A stretch of DNA of 64,000 nucleotides from NCBI RefSeq assembly GCF_041435195.1, contig NZ_CP108106.1, forward strand, positions 1,984,001-2,048,000, given 5' to 3'. The translations under genes and the position numbers were made by a program. Position 1 is the first letter of the stretch; every line of letters begins with the position of its first letter. The notes beneath the pieces were generated by a model. The model saw nothing but the letters and a program-made list of their open reading frames with translations. It was not told where the DNA came from and searched no databases. This document shows positions 9,253 through 18,200 of the stretch, piece by piece. This DNA comes from Streptomyces sp. NBC_00224. Its GTDB lineage: Bacteria > Actinomycetota > Actinomycetes > Streptomycetales > Streptomycetaceae.

Positions 9253-10415
9253 CCGCCCCTGCCGTCGTCTCCACGCCCCGGCCCCGGCCGGTGGCGGGAG
9301 CGCGCCGCCGGGTGCTGCTGGCTCCGATCACGGTCACCCCCTCCAAACCGCTCGCCCCGTCCCACCTCAAGGGTCTGCTCTGGACGGACGTGATGTACCG
9401 GGCGACCGCGTGTCTGGCGGATGTCGACTACCGCTACAGCCACACGACGTACCACCTCACCGAACAGACCCTGGGGTTCTGGGAGTTCCTCGACCGCACG
9501 CACGGGGACACCGGCTACGCGGAACTGACCGAGGACGACATCGGCTCGCTGTACGTGCGTCACCGCGCTGCGGCGGACCGGGTCCCGGCGGCCGCGTTAC
9601 GCCCGTACGCCGACGCCGTCGAGCACCACGGCTGGGTGCACCCGGCCGCCACCCGGGTCCTCGAACTGTGGCGGGGGCACTACGCCCGGCTCGGCCTGTA
9701 CGACCCCGGGCTCCTCGCCCACCAGCCGCCCGGCCTCGGCCTGGAGGAGATGCTGGAGCGGCTACGCGCGCGTGGCCTGTGCCTGGACCACCGGGGGCTC
9801 GGCGGCCCGGTCTACCTCGATCTGACGCGGCACGGCCTGCCGCTGCGGCAGATCGTCACCGCCGACAGCCGCCCCAACTACCTCGCCTGCGCACTGCGCG
9901 AACTCCTGCCGCTCGCGCCGCACTACGACGAGGTGGTGTTCCTGTACGACCGTGAGCTCGACCCGGACTACCAGCTCCTCGCGCGCGTGCTCGCGCCGCT
10001 GGGGCCGGTCGTGCACCGGGTTCCGGTCGGGCGCGTCCCGGTGGACGGCGAGATCCGCTCGGCCCGCGAAGGCGGCTGGCGGGGCCTGGACGCGGCCGCG
10101 CTGATCGAGGCGGCGTCCGCCGACCACGACGAGGCGGCGATCCGGCTCGGCATGCGGCTCTACTTCATCGCGACGCTCGGACCCGGCCAGGCCCAGTCCC
10201 ATCGGTCCGAACTGCTGCACCAGTGTCTGAAGCGCGCCGGCCGCCTGCTGGCCGGCGCGCCCGCCACCGCCGAGCCGGGTCTGCCCGAACGGCTCGGCGT
10301 CCACCGCCGCGACCACACCTATGTGGACCCGTACCGGCTCACCACGAGCCTGCTCGCCCGGCGCCGCGCCGCGCCCGCGCGCGATCTGCTGGCGGAGGTG
10401 TTCCTGTGTCCCTGA
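9249..10415 (+). CDS. Putative class I aminoacyl-tRNA-synthetase-like enzyme of the cluster
   Basis: 388 aa. I do not recognise a named family, but the N-terminus looks like a class I synthetase nucleotide-binding core: a beta strand (RVLLAPITV) is followed by PSKPLAPSHLKG and WTDVMYRATA. The spacing from His39 to Asp47, with DVxxR after it, matches the second His of HIGH and the DVxxR helix of methionyl-tRNA synthetase. The first HIGH His is Ala36. Near residues 265-276 the segment VDGEIRSAREGG stands where VxGxKMSKSxGN would be, followed by a helix and RLGMRLYFIATLG, as in the stem-contact region. No anticodon-binding domain is visible. The GTG is chosen because AAGGAG lies 8 nt upstream. 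A role in ATP-dependent amino acid activation (as in MshC) is inferred. Confidence 0.6.
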   Translation: MTAPAVVSTPRPRPVAGARRRVLLAPITVTPSKPLAPSHLKGLLWTDVMYRATACLADVDYRYSHTTYHLTEQTLGFWEFLDRTHGDTGYAELTEDDIGSLYVRHRAAADRVPAAALRPYADAVEHHGWVHPAATRVLELWRGHYARLGLYDPGLLAHQPPGLGLEEMLERLRARGLCLDHRGLGGPVYLDLTRHGLPLRQIVTADSRPNYLACALRELLPLAPHYDEVVFLYDRELDPDYQLLARVLAPLGPVVHRVPVGRVPVDGEIRSAREGGWRGLDAAALIEAASADHDEAAIRLGMRLYFIATLGPGQAQSHRSELLHQCLKRAGRLLAGAPATAEPGLPERLGVHRRDHTYVDPYRLTTSLLARRRAAPARDLLAEVFLCP

Positions 10416-10498
10416 CCGGGCAACTGCTCCCCTCAGCAGGCGTTCCCGCGCCCCCGAGCGGGCAACGGCCGCCCTCGGAGGTGGTCCCGTGCCGCTGA
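10406..10498 (+). CDS. Possible 30-codon coupling ORF
   Basis: GTG-started ORF reading VSLTGQLLPSAGV and then a Pro-rich tail ending in PCR. It has a GGAGG site 7 nt upstream, inside the end of the synthetase-like gene. It starts 10 nt before that gene's stop and ends 10 nt after the next gene's GTG, so ribosomes could pass through all three frames. No homologue is recognised. It may only be a relay. Confidence 0.22.
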   Translation: MSLTGQLLPSAGVPAPPSGQRPPSEVVPCR

Positions 10499-11340
10499 CC
10501 CAGCGACGGCTGCACGACGAGGCGTTCCGGCGGTTGCGGGAGGTGCGGCCCGAACTGGCCGACGCCGAGGGCGAGTCGGATCTCGCCGCGCTGCTGGCGG
10601 CGCGCACCCGGGTCGCCGAGCGGCCGGATGCCGACGCCGTCCAGGCGGTGGCGGTCGTGCGCCACTTCGACCCCGCGGCCTGGATCCGTGACGCGTCCGC
10701 CTTCGCGCTCGGGCTCGCGCCCGAGACGGCGGCGGCCTGGCGGCGCTCATTCACCCGAACGGTGTTCCTGGCCGGGAACCCCGCGAACCTGCTGGGCCGT
10801 TACTCATTCGACTGCCTGGCCGAGGACGGGTCGGTCGGCTGGTGCGGACCGGCACCGGCCGAGAGCAGCGCGGGGCTGCGCCGCCTGCTCAAGCTGTTCC
10901 TGTCCACAGCCGCGTTCCCGGTGGGCCCGCCGCGAACGGTCACGGTCCCGTCCCCGACCGCCAGTCGGGGTGACTCCGGGGCGGGGCGGCAGGCCCCGAC
11001 ACCGGGGCCCGGCGCCGGACCGCTGCCGCGCGGCGCCGCCCCGCCGCGATCCTCCACGCCGCGACCCGGCCCCCCGCCGAGGGCCGGGGTCCACCGCGAC
11101 CTCTATGTGGCCGCTTCGGGTGTTCCCGTGCCCGAGGCGCTCGTCCACCTCAACCACCTGGTGGTCGAGGCGGCTCTGGACGGCCTGATCACGCCGGGAG
11201 ACCGGCTGACCCTGCGCTCCGTCCCGAGCCTGACCGGCGCCACCGCGCCCTTCGCCGCGCTCCGCGTCGATGTCGACCGCACCCGTCCCGACCGGCTGCG
11301 CGCCTTTGCCGCACTGACCGAGGAGACTCCCGATGACTGA
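10489..11340 (+). CDS. Cluster protein of unknown family
   Basis: 283 aa, family not recognised. An N-terminal helical part (residues 1-60) leads to a compact alpha/beta region with FTRTVFLAGNPANLLGRYSFDCL. Residues about 160-200 form a Pro/Gly/Arg-rich low-complexity linker. The C-terminal part resumes as HRDLYVAASGVPVPEALVHLNHLVVEAALDG and ends EETPDD. No membrane segment, metal motif or cofactor motif is evident. The GTG start has GGAGGTGG upstream. Its end overlaps the next ATG by 8 nt (ATGACTGA). Its position directly after the synthetase-like gene suggests a partner in the same step, but that is a guess. Confidence 0.65.
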   Translation: MPLTQRRLHDEAFRRLREVRPELADAEGESDLAALLAARTRVAERPDADAVQAVAVVRHFDPAAWIRDASAFALGLAPETAAAWRRSFTRTVFLAGNPANLLGRYSFDCLAEDGSVGWCGPAPAESSAGLRRLLKLFLSTAAFPVGPPRTVTVPSPTASRGDSGAGRQAPTPGPGAGPLPRGAAPPRSSTPRPGPPPRAGVHRDLYVAASGVPVPEALVHLNHLVVEAALDGLITPGDRLTLRSVPSLTGATAPFAALRVDVDRTRPDRLRAFAALTEETPDD

Positions 11341-11986
11341 CCGCACCACCCTTCCCACCGGCAGCGTCCCGGGCCCGCCGCCCGTCCGCCTGGGCATCCA
11401 CGGCTCGCCCGATCTCGCCGCCGCGATCATCCGCGCGGCGGGCCGCGACGAGAGCGAGGTCGAGCTGGTCGGGTACGACGTGGCCGACCCGTTCCACGGG
11501 CTGCGGGCCAAGGAACTGGACGTCATGATCGTCAAGTACGGGCTGCGGGAGCCGGACCTCGCGGTGAGCCGCCCCGTCGCCCTCGACCCGCGCGCGGTGA
11601 TCGTCGGCGCCCACCACCCGCTCGCCACGCACACGTCCGTGTCGGTGGAGGAGGTGGCCGCCTACGAGGGGTTCCGCTGCCCCGGCTCCTTCCCGGAGTA
11701 CGTGTGGGACGACGTGGTGCCGCCCCGCACCCCGAAGGGCCGCAGGATCCGGCGCGCGTACGACATGGGCACGGTGAAGGGCCTGATGGGGACGCTCTCC
11801 GGGACCGACGCCGTCCATCTGACGTTCCAGTCCCTGGAGGCCATCGCGCCGGCCCGGATGAAGGTGATCCCGATCTCCGATCTGCCGCCCGCGCCGGTCG
11901 CCCTGGCCTGGCTGCGGGACCCCGAACCGGCCGCGCACACCGCCAGGTTCATCGCGGACGCCGAGAGCGGGAGCACGGCGCGATGA
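11333..11986 (+). CDS. Orphan LysR-type effector-binding domain without helix-turn-helix
   Basis: 217 aa that reads as a LysR substrate-binding domain: VRLGIHGSPDLAAAIIRAAG at the start, then LRAKELDVMIVKYGL, PLATHTSVSVEEVAAYEGF and a TVKGLMGTLSGTDAVHLTF hinge-like segment. The N-terminal 18 residues are a Pro/Thr-rich tail, and no winged helix is encoded in frame upstream. It cannot bind DNA as a normal LysR regulator. It may sense an intermediate, act with another regulator, or be a recruited binding protein. It is coupled on both sides: an 8 nt overlap upstream and ATGA with the hydrolase downstream. Confidence 0.75.
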   Translation: MTDRTTLPTGSVPGPPPVRLGIHGSPDLAAAIIRAAGRDESEVELVGYDVADPFHGLRAKELDVMIVKYGLREPDLAVSRPVALDPRAVIVGAHHPLATHTSVSVEEVAAYEGFRCPGSFPEYVWDDVVPPRTPKGRRIRRAYDMGTVKGLMGTLSGTDAVHLTFQSLEAIAPARMKVIPISDLPPAPVALAWLRDPEPAAHTARFIADAESGSTAR

Positions 11987-12777
11987 CGGCGGCGACGAAC
12001 GGCCGGGTCCCCGTGGTCCTGCTGCACGCGCTCTCCCTCGACTCGTCGATGTGGGACACGCACCGGGAGGCTCTGGAGGGGCGCGGCCACCTGGTCGTCG
12101 CGCCCGACCAGCGCGGCTTCGGGGCCACGCCACTCGGCAACGAGCCGCCGTCGCTGGACACGGTCGCGGACGACCTGGCCCGCGAGCTGGACGCGCGGGG
12201 CATCGAGCGCGCGGTGCTGGTCGGGGTGTCGATGGGCGGCTATGCGGCGATGGCGTTCCTGCGCCGGCATCCCGGTCGGGCGCTGGCGCTCGCCCTGCTG
12301 TCCACGCGGGCGGACATGGACGACGAGGCCGCGCGCACGGCGCGGGAGGGGTTTCTGGCCCTCATCGAGGACCCGGTGAAGGGCCCGGCGGTCATCGAGT
12401 CGACCGCGCCCCGACTGGTCGGCGCCACCACGCGCGCCGAGCGCCCGCAGGTGCTGGCCCGGCTCCGTACCGTCGCGGCCGGAGCCTCTCCCGCGTCGCT
12501 GGCCTGGGCCCAGCGGGCGATCGCGGCGCGGCCGGACGCCCTGGACGTCCTGCGGGCCACCGACATCCCGGCCGTGGTGATCGTCGGAGAGGAGGACGAG
12601 CTGGTGTCGCAGGCGGACACGCGCGCGATGGTCGAGGCCCTGCCCCGGGGGCGCCTCGTGGTCGTCCCGGGCTCGGGACATCTGCCGCCGCTGGAGGCAC
12701 CGGAAGTGATCCAGGACGAACTCGACGCCCTCCTGGCCGAACTGGACGCGCTCACGGCCGAGGTGGATTCGCACTGA
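11983..12777 (+). CDS. Alpha/beta hydrolase of the cluster
   Basis: 264 aa alpha/beta hydrolase resembling 3-oxoadipate enol-lactonases and haloperoxidase-type hydrolases. The oxyanion region is VVLLHALSLDSSMW, the nucleophile elbow is GVSMGGYAA (Ser), the acid lies in VIVGEEDELV, and the His in GSGHLPPLE. The start ATG overlaps the upstream stop (ATGA), and the stop overlaps the next ATG (TGATG). It could release, lactonise or cleave a product ester; the substrate is unknown. Confidence 0.87.
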   Translation: MTAATNGRVPVVLLHALSLDSSMWDTHREALEGRGHLVVAPDQRGFGATPLGNEPPSLDTVADDLARELDARGIERAVLVGVSMGGYAAMAFLRRHPGRALALALLSTRADMDDEAARTAREGFLALIEDPVKGPAVIESTAPRLVGATTRAERPQVLARLRTVAAGASPASLAWAQRAIAARPDALDVLRATDIPAVVIVGEEDELVSQADTRAMVEALPRGRLVVVPGSGHLPPLEAPEVIQDELDALLAELDALTAEVDSH

Positions 12778-13673
12778 TGCTGACCGAAGACCACCGGGCC
12801 TGGGGGTTCACCACCTCCACCGGCCTCGGTTTCACCCACCACACCATCGTCGACGCGCACTTCGACGCGTGCCGGGACGCCTATCTCGGCCTGCTCGGAC
12901 AGGCGGGCATACAGCCCGGCGCGCACGTCCTGGACGCGGGCTGCGGCGGCGGGGACTTCCTGCCGTGGCTGGCCGACCTGGTCGGCCCGCAGGGCCGCGT
13001 CTCGGCGGTGGACCTGGCCGAGGAGAACGCCGCGCTGGCCACCGAACGGCTGGCGCGGTGGTCCCCCGCCTGCCCGGTGGACGTCCGCCGCGCCGATCTG
13101 CTGGAACTCCCCTTCGCGGACGCCACGTTCGACGCCGTCTGGTGCGCGAACACCGTTCAGTACCTGAGCGACTCCGAACTGGCCCTCGCGCTGCGGGAGC
13201 TGCGGCGGGTGGTGCGGCCCGGCGGCACGATAGCGGTGAAGGACCTGGACGCCCAGCTGATCACGGCCCGGCCGACGGACCCGTATCTCTTCGCGGACTT
13301 CTTCCGCGCGGCCGGGCGGACTCCCGGCTATGCGGCCCAGCTCCTGCGCACCCGTGATCTGTACCGCCATCTGAAGGCCGCGGGCCTGACCGACGTGCGT
13401 CAACGGACCGTCCTGATCGAGCACTTCGCCCCGCTCACCCCGCAGGCCAGGGCGTTCTACGCCCCGACCTGTGCCCGGCTCGCGGAACAGGCCCTGGCGC
13501 TCGGGCTGAGCGAGGAATGGCGCCGCTTCGCGGACCCGGACGCCGCGGACCATCCGCTCGACGGGCCCGACGGATACATCAGCGAGGGCAATGTGCTGGC
13601 CGTCGGCGCCGTGCCCGGCGAGCGGGAATTCCAGGGGCCGGTCACTCGTTCTGCGGGAGAGGAGCACATCTAA
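12777..13673 (+). CDS. Class I SAM-dependent methyltransferase
   Basis: 298 aa. The SAM motif HVLDAGCGGGDFLPWLADL (motif I) is followed by VSAVDLAEENA, then RADLLELPFADATFDAVWCANTVQYL and LRELRRVVRPGGTIAVKDLD, a standard Methyltransf_11/25 layout. The C-terminal part is a substrate lid. The ATG shares its first base with the upstream stop codon, so translation is coupled. It is the last clear member of the operon and a second methyltransferase beside the one at 6892, which implies a doubly methylated product or two separate sites. Confidence 0.88.
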   Translation: MLTEDHRAWGFTTSTGLGFTHHTIVDAHFDACRDAYLGLLGQAGIQPGAHVLDAGCGGGDFLPWLADLVGPQGRVSAVDLAEENAALATERLARWSPACPVDVRRADLLELPFADATFDAVWCANTVQYLSDSELALALRELRRVVRPGGTIAVKDLDAQLITARPTDPYLFADFFRAAGRTPGYAAQLLRTRDLYRHLKAAGLTDVRQRTVLIEHFAPLTPQARAFYAPTCARLAEQALALGLSEEWRRFADPDAADHPLDGPDGYISEGNVLAVGAVPGEREFQGPVTRSAGEEHI

Positions 13674-13701
13674 CGGACCTGCGGTCCGCAGGAGGCACGG
13701 A

Positions 13702-14109
13702 GTGAACAGCGAGCAGGACACCATCCGCAGGATCCTGACCGGGACCGGGGACACCTGGGCGGTCGTGGGTCTGTCGTCCAACGAGCGCCGCGCGGCGTAC
13801 GGGGTGGCGGCGGTGCTGCAGCGGTACGGGAAGCGGATCGTGCCCGTGCACCCCAAGGCCGAGACGGTCCACGGCGAGCAGGGGTATCCGTCGCTGGACG
13901 CGATTCCGTTCAAGGTCGACGTGGTGGATGTGTTCGTGAACAGCGAGCTGGCCGGGGACGTGGCCGACCAGGCCGTGGCGGCCGGGGCCAAGGCGGTCTG
14001 GTTCCAGCTCGGGGTGATCGACGACGCGGCGTACGAGCGGACGCGGGCGGCGGGGCTGGACATGGTCATGGACCGGTGCCCGGCGATCGAGATACCCCAG
14101 CTGGGCTGA
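13702..14109 (+). CDS. CoA-binding domain protein (YccU type)
   Basis: 135 aa single-domain protein of the CoA-binding Rossmann family. It has TWAVVGLSSNERRAAYGVAAVLQRYG (nucleotide-binding start), IVPVHPKAETVHGEQGYPSL and VDVVDVFVNSELAGDVADQAV. The GTG start has GGAGG 7 nt upstream. It lies 28 nt after the methyltransferase and may ride on the same transcript, but the family is widespread and housekeeping-like, so membership in the pathway is uncertain. Confidence 0.87.
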   Translation: MNSEQDTIRRILTGTGDTWAVVGLSSNERRAAYGVAAVLQRYGKRIVPVHPKAETVHGEQGYPSLDAIPFKVDVVDVFVNSELAGDVADQAVAAGAKAVWFQLGVIDDAAYERTRAAGLDMVMDRCPAIEIPQLG

Positions 14110-14285
14110 AGCCCGCCCGGGGGCACGGAGGCCCGCACCCCGCGCACTACCAGCCGTGCCGCCGCACCACCGTCGGGTCGTACCCGACCTCCCGTCACAC
14201 CCCGTCGTCCGCTGTACCGGCCGCCCCGGCGCGCTCATACTGGCGCCAACCCCCAGCCCCCGAACGGACCCACGGGAGGCGCGCC

Positions 14286-15152
14286 TTGCCGCAGCTCATC
14301 CGTACCCCGGACGGCCGGAACCTGGCCGTCGAGAGCCGGGGGCACCCCCTGGGCAGGCCGGTGTTCCTGCTGCACGGCACGCCGGGGAGCCGGCACGGCC
14401 CGGCTCCCCGCAGCACCGTGCTCTACCGGATGGGCGTCCGCCTCATCACCTTCGACCGGCCGGGGTACGGGGACTCCGACCGGCGGCCGGGGCGCCGGGT
14501 GGTGCACGCGGCCCAGGACGTGGCGGCGATCGCCGACGCCCTGGGTATAGGCGAGTTCGCCGTGGTGGGGCGCTCCGGCGGCGCGCCGCACGCGCTGTCG
14601 TGTGCCGCGCGGCTTCCGGGGCGTACGGCCAGGGCGGTGGCGCTGGTACCGCTCGCGCCGCGCGACGCGGACGGCCTGGACTGGTTCGACGGCATGACCG
14701 AGGACAACGTCCGGGCGTACACGATCGCGGCGGGCGGCCCGGAGGCGGTGACGGCCGCTCTTGAGGTGCGGGCGGAGGAGATACGAGCGGATCCGAGGGC
14801 GACGGTCACCGCGATGCACGGCATGGTGCCGGAGCCGGACCGGGAGGTGCTGACCGACGCCGCGATCCGGGCGCTGCTCGTCCGCAACTTCGCGGAGGGG
14901 CTGCGCTGTTCGGCCGACGGATGGGTCGACGACGTGCTGGCGCTGAGCTCGCCCTGGGAGTTCCGGCCGGAGGAGATCCGTACGCCGGTGCTGCTGTGGC
15001 ACGGCGAGCAGGACGTCTTCGCACCCGCGCAGCACACCCGGTGGCTGGCCGAGCGGATCCCCGGGGCGCGCCTGGAAGTACCCCCGGACGCCGCGCACTT
15101 CGGCGCGCTCGCGGTGTTCACCCGCGCCCTGAGCTGGGCGGCCCGCACCTAG
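14286..15152 (+). CDS. Alpha/beta hydrolase
   Basis: 288 aa. Motifs: VFLLHGTPGSRHG (oxyanion hole), FDRPGYGDSDRRPG, VGRSGGAPHAL (nucleophile Ser in GRSGG), LLWHGEQDVFAP (acid) and PPDAAHFGAL (His). This is the proline-iminopeptidase/epoxide-hydrolase-like branch common in Streptomyces. I chose the TTG because GGGAGG lies 6 nt upstream; the longer frame has no ribosome site and an unlike composition. It converges with the fxsT gene and is separated from the preceding operon by about 175 nt. Confidence 0.85.
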   Translation: MPQLIRTPDGRNLAVESRGHPLGRPVFLLHGTPGSRHGPAPRSTVLYRMGVRLITFDRPGYGDSDRRPGRRVVHAAQDVAAIADALGIGEFAVVGRSGGAPHALSCAARLPGRTARAVALVPLAPRDADGLDWFDGMTEDNVRAYTIAAGGPEAVTAALEVRAEEIRADPRATVTAMHGMVPEPDREVLTDAAIRALLVRNFAEGLRCSADGWVDDVLALSSPWEFRPEEIRTPVLLWHGEQDVFAPAQHTRWLAERIPGARLEVPPDAAHFGALAVFTRALSWAART

Positions 15153-15208
15153 ACCGGCCGATCACGCGAGGTACCGGGCACGGCACCCCGGGCGTGGGCC
15201 GTCCGTCC

Positions 15209-18200
15209 CTAGACCGGCTGGATTTCGATGTCCCGGTCCAGCCGCTGCCAGGAGCGGGCCGCCTCCGCGATCGGGTGGTCCACGCCCAGGCGTTCGGCGG
15301 CCGGTTCGATCACCGCCGCGCGCATTCCGGCCGCGTCGTCGCCCCGGTCCGCCGCCCGCAGGGTGACCGCCAGGTTCGACCGGCAGACCAGCACGTCCGG
15401 ATGCCACGGGCCGAGCTTGTCGAGCAGCCCCTCCAGCGCGGTGTACTCCCACCGCTCGGCGAGGTCCAGCCGGCCCAGGTCTCCGTACACGTTCGCCAGA
15501 TTGACCGCCGCGCACAGCGCGAAGGGGTGCTGGGGGCCGAGCGCCTGCTCCAGCCGCTCGCGTACCTCCTCGGCGTCCGCGACCGCCTCCTCGGCGCCTC
15601 CGGTCGCCCGCAGATAGACGACCGCGTTGGCCCGGCACGCCAGGCTGTACGGGTGGGACTCACCCAGCGTCCCCCGGTATCCGTGCAGCATCTGCCGCGC
15701 CAGGTCGAGGGCGTGCGCCGGGTCGCCGGTGGCCGCGAGGTCGGCGGCCAGACCGACCCCGCAGGCGAGGGTGTCGGGCGAGGCGGGCCCGTACCGGTCG
15801 CGGAACCGCTCGTACGTCTCCCCCGTCAGCCGCATCGCCTCGTGCGGATGCCCGGCCCTGCGCAGCGAGACCGCCAGGCTCTTGGCGGCGCGCAGCACCT
15901 CGGGCGCGTGCGGGTCCAGGACCCGGCGCAGAGCGTCCACGACCTCCCGCAGGACCTCCACCGACACCGCGTACTCACCGGTCTCCCGCAGGTCCCCGGC
16001 GAGGTTCATCTTGGTGACCAGGGTGTAGGGATGGTCGTCGCCGAGCAGCATGCCGCGCCGCTCCACGGTCCGCTCGTCGAGCCGCCGCGCGGCCTCGCTG
16101 TCCCCGGTCAGCCGGTAGTCGATCGCGAGGTTGTGCGCGGCGATCAGGGTGCGCCGGTGGGCCTCGCCGAAGAGGCGGCGCATGCCCCGGTAGACCCACA
16201 GGTCGCGTTCGAGCGCCTCGGTGAACCTGCCGACGGCGCGCAGATCGGCGGCCAGGCTGCCGGTGACGATCAGCACGCTGGGGTGGTCGTCGGCGGGATG
16301 GTCGGCGTGGAAGAGCCGCAGCTGGCGGGCGAGGGTGTCCTCGTCCATCGTCAGCGCGTCCTGGTAACGGCCCTGCGCCCGCAGGGCGTTGGCCAGTTCG
16401 AAGCGGATGTTGAGGGTCTGCAGCGCGTCCTCGCCGAGCCGGCTGGTCCAGATCCGGTCCAGCTGGGCGCCGAAGACCCGGGCGCTCTCCAGTTCGCCGC
16501 GCCGCAGGAGGTAGCGGATCCGGTCGACCATCAGCTCACGGGCCTTGGCGTCGTCGCTGTCCGCGATGCCGGAGGCGTTCAGATGCGGCCAGATCAGCTC
16601 GAAGGCGGGCCAGCTCTTGGGGTCGTTCACCGGGTCGTCCCGGTCGACGCCCTCGGTCGGCCGCGCCTGCGCCAGGATGCGGTGGACCACGCTCTTGGTC
16701 TCGGCCTGCTCCTCGGCGCTGAGCGCGTCGCGCACGGCCGCCTGGACCAGGCGGTGCACCTGGATGCTGCTGTCCGCCGGGTCCACCTTGGCGAGGGCGA
16801 ACCGGTTCAGCGTCTGGATGACCCGGCCCAGCATGTACCGCTCGCGCAGATCGGCGTCGTACGGGAGCAGCGCGTCGAACATCGCGTCGCTGCCGATGAG
16901 CCGCATGGAGACGGGTTCGGCGGAGAAGAACGAGCAGATCTCCAGGAGGCGCACCGCGGCGCTCGACTCCTCGCGCAGCCTGCGGATGGAGATGGCCCAG
17001 GTCGCCCCGAACCTCAGCCCGTACCCCTCCGGTGTGCCGAGCGAGAGGACCGTGGTGCTCTGCTCCGCGAGCTGGCGCAGATAGGCGTCCACCGGCGTCG
17101 CCGTCTCGGCGAGCCAGGCCGCCGCCACCTCCACGGCCAGCGGCAGGTCGCCCACCGCGTCGGCGACCAGGTCGGCGTCCTCGGGCGGCAGTCCCGCCAC
17201 CCGCCAGGTCAGGTGCTCCACGCTCTCGAACCGGGTGAAGACCTCGACCTGGGTGGTCTCCACCCGGTTGGTGGCCGGTTTGTTGCGGCAGGTGGCGAGC
17301 AGATGCCCGTAGACGGGGCCGGGCAGCGGCCCGATGGGCGGGGGCAGCCGGTGCAGCGCCTCGTCCGGGTCCTCCACGTTGTCGAAGATCAGCAGCCAGC
17401 GCGGGTAGCGCTCGCCGCGCCACAGCTCCTGGAGGGCCGCCATGGCCGCCTCGGCCACCACGTCCCCCGTCCGCAGGCCCATCTCGGCGGCGAGCTGCGC
17501 CAGCGAGGCCACCACCAGGTCGGGCCGCTCCGCCTCGATCCACCACACCAGGTCGTAGTCGGCCCGGAAGCGGTGCGCGTACTCAAGCGCGACCTGTGTC
17601 TTGCCCACGCCGCCGAGTCCGTACAGGACCTGCGGCAGGCGCTGTGCGGAGCGGCTGTCGCCGCGCAGCTGGTCGCGCACCCGGTCGAGGAGGTCGGTGC
17701 GGCCGGTGAACCAGCTGTTGCGCGGCCGTACGTTCCAGATCCGGGGCACGTTCCCGGGGAAGCGGGGCCGGTCGGGGGCGCACGGGAGCGCGGCGGCGGC
17801 CTCGCTCCGGCCCAGCGCGCCGAGCAGCGCGGCCGCCGCCTCGGCCTCGTCCACGCGCACCAGGTCGACCGCGCGCAAGCCGCCCGGCGGCGGTGTGAGC
17901 CGTACGTCGCCGACGCGCACGGGCAGCACCTGACGGCGGCCGCCGGCCCGGTCCGGGGCGGGTCCGCTGTCCCACAGTCCGCGTCCCGCACGGGACTTGA
18001 GGTAGGGCGGGGAGGCGATGTGCAGGACGCGGTGGGCGCCGTCCTCGCCGGACTCCGGCACCGTCAGGTCGGACCGGGGGTCGCGGACGTCCACCGGGAA
18101 AGTGCGGAAGCCCGCGGCGCCGAGCACGGCGGACAGCCAGTCCACCCACATCCGGTCCTCGGACACGTGGTTGAGCACGATGTTCGCGGGCGAGGTGGGC

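Noticed and set aside
9199..10498. Mini-ORFs as scaffold peptides of a PEARL-type pathway
   Set aside because: Both are far shorter than known scaffold peptides, and no LanB-like ligase is present; only relay or unknown status is supported.
12240..14198. 652-codon minus-strand ORF opposite the end of the cluster
   Set aside because: Covers two well-supported plus-strand enzymes and lacks any family-like segment.
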